DNA of 64,000 bases from Nicotiana tabacum (Eukaryota; Streptophyta; Magnoliopsida; Solanales; Solanaceae), in the NCBI RefSeq assembly GCF_000715075.1, contig NC_134085.1:157198178-157262177 (forward strand). The letters run 5' to 3'. Made by a program: the position numbers and the translations under genes. Positions 57,808-64,000 of the stretch are shown one piece after another (the stretch's first letter is position 1; every line of letters starts with the position of its first letter). Below the pieces are notes generated by a model, which was not told the origin of the DNA, did no database searches, and was given only the letters and a program-made list of their open reading frames with translations.

Positions 57808-59842
57808 ATGAACACAAATCAAAATGAACCTTTCTCAGTCCGTGAAGAGATCCCTTTGAGCTACATATGTGGTGGCATGATTTGGGGGACGACAACAGGA
57901 AAGTTGTGACAAAAGCATTGGGCGGTCTTATTGGGCTCTTGAAGGTTAAACCCAGAAAAGACGTGATTGAGGCCTTGATACCATTTTGGGACCCAACACA
58001 TAATGTGTTCCACTTTGCGGATTTCGAGTTAACTCCTACGTTGGAGGAGATAGCAGGCTATGCCGAGTTCGAAGGGAATCTCAGACGCCAATACCCGGTA
58101 GCACCAAGAACAATGGCCCCTCACAAATTTTTGGACCTGTTAAGCATCAGTCGGGACATCCGAGATGGAAATTTGGCCAAAGGATTTTGTACCTTCTACT
58201 TTCTGTATCGACGTTATGGAAATCCCCGTGGCTTCGAAACGCCAGACACTGGTCTTACTCACGCTGGAAATCAAGACAAGTGGGAAGCTCGGAGAGGATT
58301 AACTTTCATAGTGGCGTTCCTGGGTATTTTGGTTTGCCCGAGAAAAGACGGGAACATAGAGTTGGGGCTAGTAGGGATAGCTGACTTTGTGATGAAAAAG
58401 GCAAATGGGACTATAGTGCCACTTATCTTGGCAGAAATTTACCGAGCTCTCACTAGTTGTCGAGAATGAGCGAAGTTCTTTGAAGGGTGCAACGTACTGT
58501 TACAAATATGGATGGAGGAACACCTTTGCCACTGTCCTGGATACTTGAATTGCGGTTTGACTCGCCTCGAGTGCATCGAAAAACATGAAAAGCGAGTAGT
58601 GGGTTATGAGTTTCCAGATGGTACGGAAGCGTGGCACGCTCATTTGAGATCTTTGACCGCAAATAAGATCGAATGGACATTTGGATGGCTTTCAGTCGAC
58701 GAAGTAATCTATATGTCAGCTGAAGTGTGTTTTTTACTGTTGATGGGTCTTCGGAGTATCCAGTCTTATGCTCCACACAGAGTCTTACGTCAGTTAGGCC
58801 GATACCAGACCATCCCACACAATGAAGATTTGAGTCGGCAGGTCATTGAGTTAATGCGAAAAGCTGCCTTCCCAGAGGAGAAAGTGCGTCGGGTTTGGCA
58901 TCAGTGCAGATTCTTAGGGCCTAACACTCAAGTACGAGACCTATCCAAAGGCGAGGTGGAGCCCAGTTACACTGCCTGATATGGTAAAAGATCCCAAGTT
59001 CAACATGAGCCCGACAGACCCGCAAAGAGACCCCATGTCCAGCAATTCACCTACGGAGCTCAAGTGCAATGGGACTGGCTGACCAAAGAAAATGAGTACA
59101 GGGCTAACATAAGCAAGTTGGAAAAGCAAGTCAGAGAACTTCAATTCGAGAATAGCTTGCAAATGGCGGCAGATGAAGGAGAAAAGAAAATGAGGCCATT
59201 CGAGCTCAAATTCAGAAATTGAAAGTAGCGGCAGAAAATCCAGTCCGAAGTAACAGAGATGAAAAGCTCGTAGCTAACCTAAGGCAGAAAGTGAGTAACT
59301 ATAGTTTCTATTTGAACAAAGCAGAAAGTGAACTAGCCAGGGCTCAAAAACAATTGGCTAAAAATGCAGATGAACGGGTATGCCTGGTTAAGCAGTTAAG
59401 AGAAAGGTACGACGATGAGGTCGCGGGGTTGAAGAAAAGGGTCATCGCCACGGAGAACAAAATGATCAAGCAGGCAAAAGACTTCAAGGTAGAAAGGGAA
59501 CGCTGTTATACGACATTGGCGAAGTTAGAAATAGACTTGCGATAACTTCAGGAACAAAATTATGCAGCCAAGCAAACTTTGGAGGCCAGGGCCTAGCAGA
59601 TTGGGCGTTTGTTACAAGAAAAGGGCGTCATAAGAGAGAGAATTAGAAACATCGCGGACTATATCGTTATGAAGTGCCACATTTGTGAGGATATGACTCG
59701 CACTATGTTCTTTGCAGCGGTGATGACCTTTGTTAAACAAATAATGAACAACTTGGACCAACTTCAAAGGGATCTTGCACATAGGCCCGCGACGAGACCG
59801 AATGATATCCCGCGGGCACCAGGAGCATTGATGTACTCATGA
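57808..59842 (+). pseudogene. Tat ORF1, broken (element 3)
   Basis: The probable start is MNTNQNEPFS at 57808. A frameshift near 57863 precedes the conserved part (WWHDLGDDN, FWDPTHNVFHFADFELTPTLEE, VCPRKDGNIELG, FGWLSVDEVIYMS, QSYAPHRVLRQLG). The C-terminal half (59090-59840) is coiled-coil-like (ISKLEKQVRELQFE, ARAQKQLAKNADE) and ends FFAAVMTFVKQIMNNLDQLQRDL, matching element 1. In-frame stops are at 58467-58469, 58977-58979, 59543-59545 and 59596-59598, with a frameshift near 59200. The product's function is unknown; both halves are conserved between two diverged elements. Confidence 0.8.
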
Positions 59843-60447
59843 TTTTCCGTTTGAGTCTGTATTTCCTTTTCTGTCGGAGTCCGTAAGTCATATTGGATTT
59901 ATATTTTCTTTCTGTTAGTCTGTATTTCTTTAAAGTATGATAGCTTAATTTCGGAGTCTGTATTTTGTCTTTTGCATCAGAGTCTGTTAGTCTTTTGAAA
60001 TTTGTTAGTATTGAGTCTTTGTGATCGAAGCATCTGTTTTTATAAAAGCTGAAAATCCCAAAAATGTTTTATTTACTTTCACACTTATCTGACAAAACTA
60101 CGCACGGTCTGATTCATGCGGGGACATGATACATAGGCAATCTCTATAGGATTCGACCACCACTAAAAAGGAAAAGGGGAAATAATGAAGGATAGAATAA
60201 AAGAATCTTAAAAGAAGGGGCATAATTATGAGAGGCCGGAATGACGCACGCAACCGAAGCAAATGCATGATAGAAAATGATTAATTGCCTAGGAGCATTG
60301 CATCCCAACGTGTGATTGCATATGTGTTAAACTCTAAAAAACTAACAAGTTTGTTGTTTTTCAGAGAATTCAAGCAGTTAGTTTATTTATAGGATACTGG
60401 CACATTATCATTACCAAACCAGATCAAAGGGACCAATACCAGAAATC
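59843..60447 (+). other. spacer between ORF1 and gag (element 3)
   Basis: Non-coding. It has repeated short stretches around GAGTCTGT and TAGTCTGTATTT (59850-60010) and the hairpin at 60098-60136. It resembles the pre-gag spacer of element 2 at 36661-36860. Confidence 0.65.
60098..60136 (+). promoter_or_regulatory. conserved two-stem hairpin, copy 8 (ORF1-gag spacer)
   Basis: The inner stem is TCATG (60114-60118) with CATGA (60125-60129), 5 bp, loop CGGGGA. The outer stem CTACG (60098-60102) with CATAG (60132-60136) has one C-A mismatch, compatible with a C-to-T type decay. Confidence 0.65.
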
Positions 60448-63400
60448 ATGTCTATCCTGGATGTCGACACTAGTGTTGAGGTGGAAGAGTTGGACGTCAA
60501 TAAAATGAAGGAGGAGATGCTCAAACATAAGCAACAGATGGCCGAAATGTACCAAGCCTGGTCCAAAGGGCAATCACCGCCGCCTTACCCAGCCAACCCG
60601 GCTTTTACCCCACCATTAGCTCAGTCTCAGGATCATCCCACCACCGATCCAGGTTTTCCCATTTATCAACACTACCATGGCACTACTTCTCATACGCCAC
60701 AAACTCCACCACTAAAATCAATTCCATACCCTCCTCCGCCAATCACCTCTGTCTTTGTGGCATCTCCACCAGCTGCACTCCATAAATCCCCGAGTGAACA
60801 TGTGTTCCAAGCTCAGGACAACTAGTATTATCCTCTGGAGCCCACTTTCAAAGCTCCCGAAACCTACCCCTATGATCCACGTTCTGATCTCCCGAGAGAA
60901 GCTGAAAGACCAGCCAAAAATCCCGAACATGAAGAGATGTTTAGAAAAATGAAAAGCATAGAACAATCCTTCAGGGATATGGGAGGGCTAGGAGGTCAGG
61001 TAAGTGTGGCTTACAAAGACCTGTGTTTATTACCAAATGTACAACTATCGGCAGGGTTCAAAATGCCCAAATTCGACTTGTACAACGGACACAGTGATCC
61101 GGTGGCTCATTTGAGAGGGTTTTGCAGTAAGATGAGGGGAGACGGAGGAAAGGATGAATTGCTAATGGCTTACTTCAGTCAGAGTTTGAGCGAATCAGCA
61201 TTGGAGTGGTACGCCCGCCAAGATCACGGAAGATGGTACAAATGGGATGATCTGGCACAAGTATTCGCTTGTCACTTTCAGTATAATCTTGAGATCATTC
61301 CAGACCGACTATCTTTGACTAAACTAGAGAAGAAGCACAGTGAAAGCTTTAGAGAATATGGTTTTCGGTGGAGGGAGCAAGCAGCAAGGGTAGATCTCCC
61401 AATTAAAGAGAGTGAGATGGTTGATTACTTTTTGCAGGCTTTGGAGCCAACTTACTTTGGTCATTTGGTGTCCGCAATCGGCAAGTCTTTTAATGAGGTT
61501 GTAAAAATGGGAGGCATGGTCGAGGAGGGGCTTAAGTCCAACAAAATCATGAGTTATTCAGCGATCAAGGCAACCACTCAGGCCATTCAAAGCGGCACTG
61601 GGGGTGTACTTGGGAAAAAGAAGAAAGAAGATGTCACGACTGTTGAGTCCGGAGCCTGGTTCAGATCTAGAGGCCCGTCACCCTACTATAGCCAACCACG
61701 ACCCTACCACCAAAATTACCCCCACACTCCATATAGCCCTCCACAACATTACTACCTACCGCCAGATCCCCATTTTTCTGTCCATCATGCACAAACCTAT
61801 ACCCAAACTCCGGCACACGCACAATGGCATGCGCCGGCTCCACAAAATCCATACCCAGCTCCACAAAACACGTATCCACCCCCAAGAGCCTACAGAAATC
61901 CCTCTAGGACGGGTTTCCGACCAAACCAAGCCTTCAAGAATGAGAGGTTACAGAAGCAAAAGACTTTTACTCCACTGGGGGAATCATATACCAGTCTTTT
62001 CCACTGGTTGAAGCAGTTGGGCATGCTGAATCCAATTGAGCCTAAAATGTCAAATCCTTCTCCAAGAAATCTTGACCACTCGGTGAGTTGTGAGTACTGT
62101 TCAGGAGCCCCTGGGCATGATACAGAGAAGTGTTGGAAACTGAAAATAGTTGTGTAAGAGCTTATTGATACTCATCGGATCGAGGTTCAGGCCCCAGAAG
62201 CACCAAATATCAATCAGAATCCACTGCCAGCTCACCATGAGACCCATATGATTGAGTTGATACACAAAGGAGGGGATCCCAAGAAGCCGTCACAAATGGT
62301 AATGATGATTTGTTCCAGCGAAACCAGCTCGAAGGAAAAGGTAACCAGTGGGAAATCAGTGATCCAGTTGAAAGGGGTAGACGATAAGCCCGATGTGGCA
62401 GCCGAGAGAGGGTCGTCAAGCATTGTTGCAGTGAAACCAGAGAAAGCTAAAGTGGTAGTGCCAGGGGTCTCAAGAAAACCTGTTGTGGTCGTGAAGGGTG
62501 CTCGCACAGAGCCTGTTATTATAAAACCGGTAATTCAGCTTCCAGTGATTAATAGCAAAGCTGTTCCTTGGAATTATAAATGGGTGACGGTGATTTACGA
62601 AGGGAAAGAAGTCAAAGAAGAAGTTTGTGAAGCGCAAGGTTTGACTCGCTCAGGAAGGTGTTTTACTCCCGAGGAGTTAAGAAGAGCTAAAGATGATCCA
62701 ACACCGGTGAAGAAAGCTGTAACTAAAGAAGAGGCAGAGGAATTTTTGTGGAAGATGAAAGTGCATGACTACTCTGTTGTAGAGCAGTTGAGGAAAATGC
62801 CCGCTCAGATCTCATTACTCTCGTTGCTAATCCATTCAGATGAGCACCGTTAGTCGCTGATGAAAATCTTGAATGAGGCCCATGTACCCGACAAAATCTC
62901 GGTAAACCATCTGGAAAAGATAGACAACAAGATTTTTGAAGTAAACAGAGTCACTTTTTCCGATGATGAATTATCCGTAGAAGGTACTGAGCATATCAAA
63001 GCCCTTTACCTTACAGTGAAATGCGAGGATTCCGTGGTTACCCGGGTATTGGTTGATAATGGTTCAAGTGCGAACATCTATCCTCTCTCCACTCTAAGCA
63101 AGCTGAAAGTAGAAGATGAGAAGATCCATAAGAACAGTATCTGTGTGCGGGGATTTGATGGCGGAGGCAAAGGCTCGGTCGAGGACATAATGTTGGAGCT
63201 AACTATAGGTCCAGTAGAATTCACAATGGAATTCCAAGTGCTGGATATAGCTGTTTCCTACAATTTGCTATTAGGGCGACCGTGGATTCACGCCGCTAAA
63301 GCAGTACCATCAACACTCCATCAGATGGTCAAGTTTGAATGGGATAGACAGGAAATAGTTGTGCACGGCGAAGATAATTTGTGCGCTCACAGCAACACCA

Positions 63401-63966
63401 TTGTGCCATTCATTGAAGTGGAAGATGACAAGGGACCATGGGTCTACCAAGTTTCTGCCACAATGTTAGTCGAGAAAGTTCCAGAAGGGAAGTGTATCCC
63501 AAATCCAAAGATAAACGCCACATCAGTCATGGTAGCGTATGAAATGTTGAAGAATGGTTTTGTACCAGGAAAGGGTTTGGGGTCAGATCCGCAAGGCATC
63601 ATACAACCCGTGTCTCTTCCTGAAAACTTGGGAACATTTGGTCTGGGATTCATGACCACAGCCGTCGACATAAAAAGAGCCAGGAAATTAAAACAGAGGG
63701 CATGGGTCCTTCCAAAGCCGGTCCCACGTCTTTCTAAATCATTTGTCAAGTCTGGTACGAGGGGTCGCCCAGTGACAGCAATTCCCAGTTCTGCGATTAA
63801 GCCTGACAAGGAGTTAATTGAAAGATTTGAGAAGTTGTTCGACAGTGTGAACATGGTGGAAATTGGAGAAGGTTCTAGCAACGCGGAAGTGCAATTTGTC
63901 GGGCCAACAACAAAGCTTAGTAATTGGAAGGCTACTCCTCTCCCTACTCAGAAGGAGTTTTGGTAG
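60448..63966 (+). pseudogene. gag-pro: gag-protease with three in-frame stops (element 3)
   Basis: One frame from MSILDVDTSVEVEEL. A Lys/Glu-rich and then Pro-rich N-terminus is followed by the gag domain (about 61060-61400: LYNGHSDPVAHLRGFCSKMRG, FSQSLSESALEWYARQD, LEKKHSESFREYGFRWREQ), a zinc-knuckle-like CEYCSGAPGHDTEKC (62089-62133), the protease (LVDNGSSANIYPLSTL near 63050; LLGRPWIHAAKA), and a G-patch (LKNGFVPGKGLGSDPQG near 63550). The stops are at 60823-60825, 62155-62157 and 62851-62853; no frameshift is seen. It ends PTQKEFW-TAG with the donor-like GTAGTTTG overlapping the stop. Confidence 0.87.
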
Positions 63967-64000
63967 TTTGCTTTGATTTTCCTTTAAGTTTGTACGGATT
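63963..64000 (+). other. start of predicted protease-RT intron (element 3)
   Basis: The donor GTAGTTTG begins at 63963, overlapping the stop codon as in elements 1 and 2. The acceptor lies beyond the window. Confidence 0.55.

Larger units (their letters stand above)
52426..64000 (+). mobile_element. element 3: Tat/Ogre-like element, 5' part
   Basis: On the plus strand the order is 5' LTR, PBS, leader, ORF1, spacer, gag-protease and the start of the predicted intron; pol and the 3' end lie beyond the window. It has ORF1, unlike element 2. Several stops and frameshifts make it defective. Confidence 0.88.

Overview
The window is a block of nested and rearranged LTR retrotransposons from a dicot nuclear genome. 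I found no cellular gene, rRNA, tRNA or CRISPR array. A TS-type SINE tail (CAA/TTG array plus the typical Solanaceae SINE body) points to Solanaceae, probably a Nicotiana-like species; this is inference. Three elements belong to the Ty3/gypsy Tat clade (Ogre-like). The marks are an extra ORF1 upstream of gag, a G-patch after the protease, a predicted intron between protease and reverse transcriptase, a second RNase H before integrase, a tRNA-Arg-like primer site, very long LTRs and tandem repeats in the 3' UTR.

Layout. 1-1963: part of an LTR (LTR-A), continuing off the left edge. 1964-2742: flank with a SINE tail. 2743-4719: truncated LTR of a second type (LTR-B). 4720-~18400: internal region of element 1 on the minus strand (3' UTR with a 32-unit array, pol, intron, gag-protease, ORF1, leader). 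~18400-21150: its LTR-A, lacking the U5/PBS end. 21151-21920: the same flank again. 21921-41866: element 2, minus strand, complete with two LTR-B copies and an AATAC target duplication, but without ORF1 and with many stops. ~41923-51731: element C, minus strand, different family, two LTRs and an initiator-Met-like primer site around about 4.4 kb with no recognisable coding sequence. 51732-52425: unassigned AT-rich DNA. 52426-64000: element 3, plus strand, 5' LTR through gag-protease, cut by the right edge.

Positions 1-4706 repeat 19188-23884 at a spacing of about 19.18 kb and roughly 98 percent identity by eye, flank-LTR junction included. This is best read as a tandem duplication whose junction is near 4706-4720.

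The coding parts would act together as in known Tat/Ogre elements: ORF1 (role unknown) and gag-protease are read from the genomic RNA, and splicing would fuse protease to RT-RNase H-RNase H-integrase. None of the three copies is intact. The most interesting non-coding signals are (i) a two-stem hairpin with compensatory changes, found eight times and only at ORF boundaries of all three Tat elements, (ii) a three-arm, mutually exclusive hairpin conserved in two diverged LTRs, and (iii) an array in which nearly every monomer is built on an inverted telo-box palindrome.
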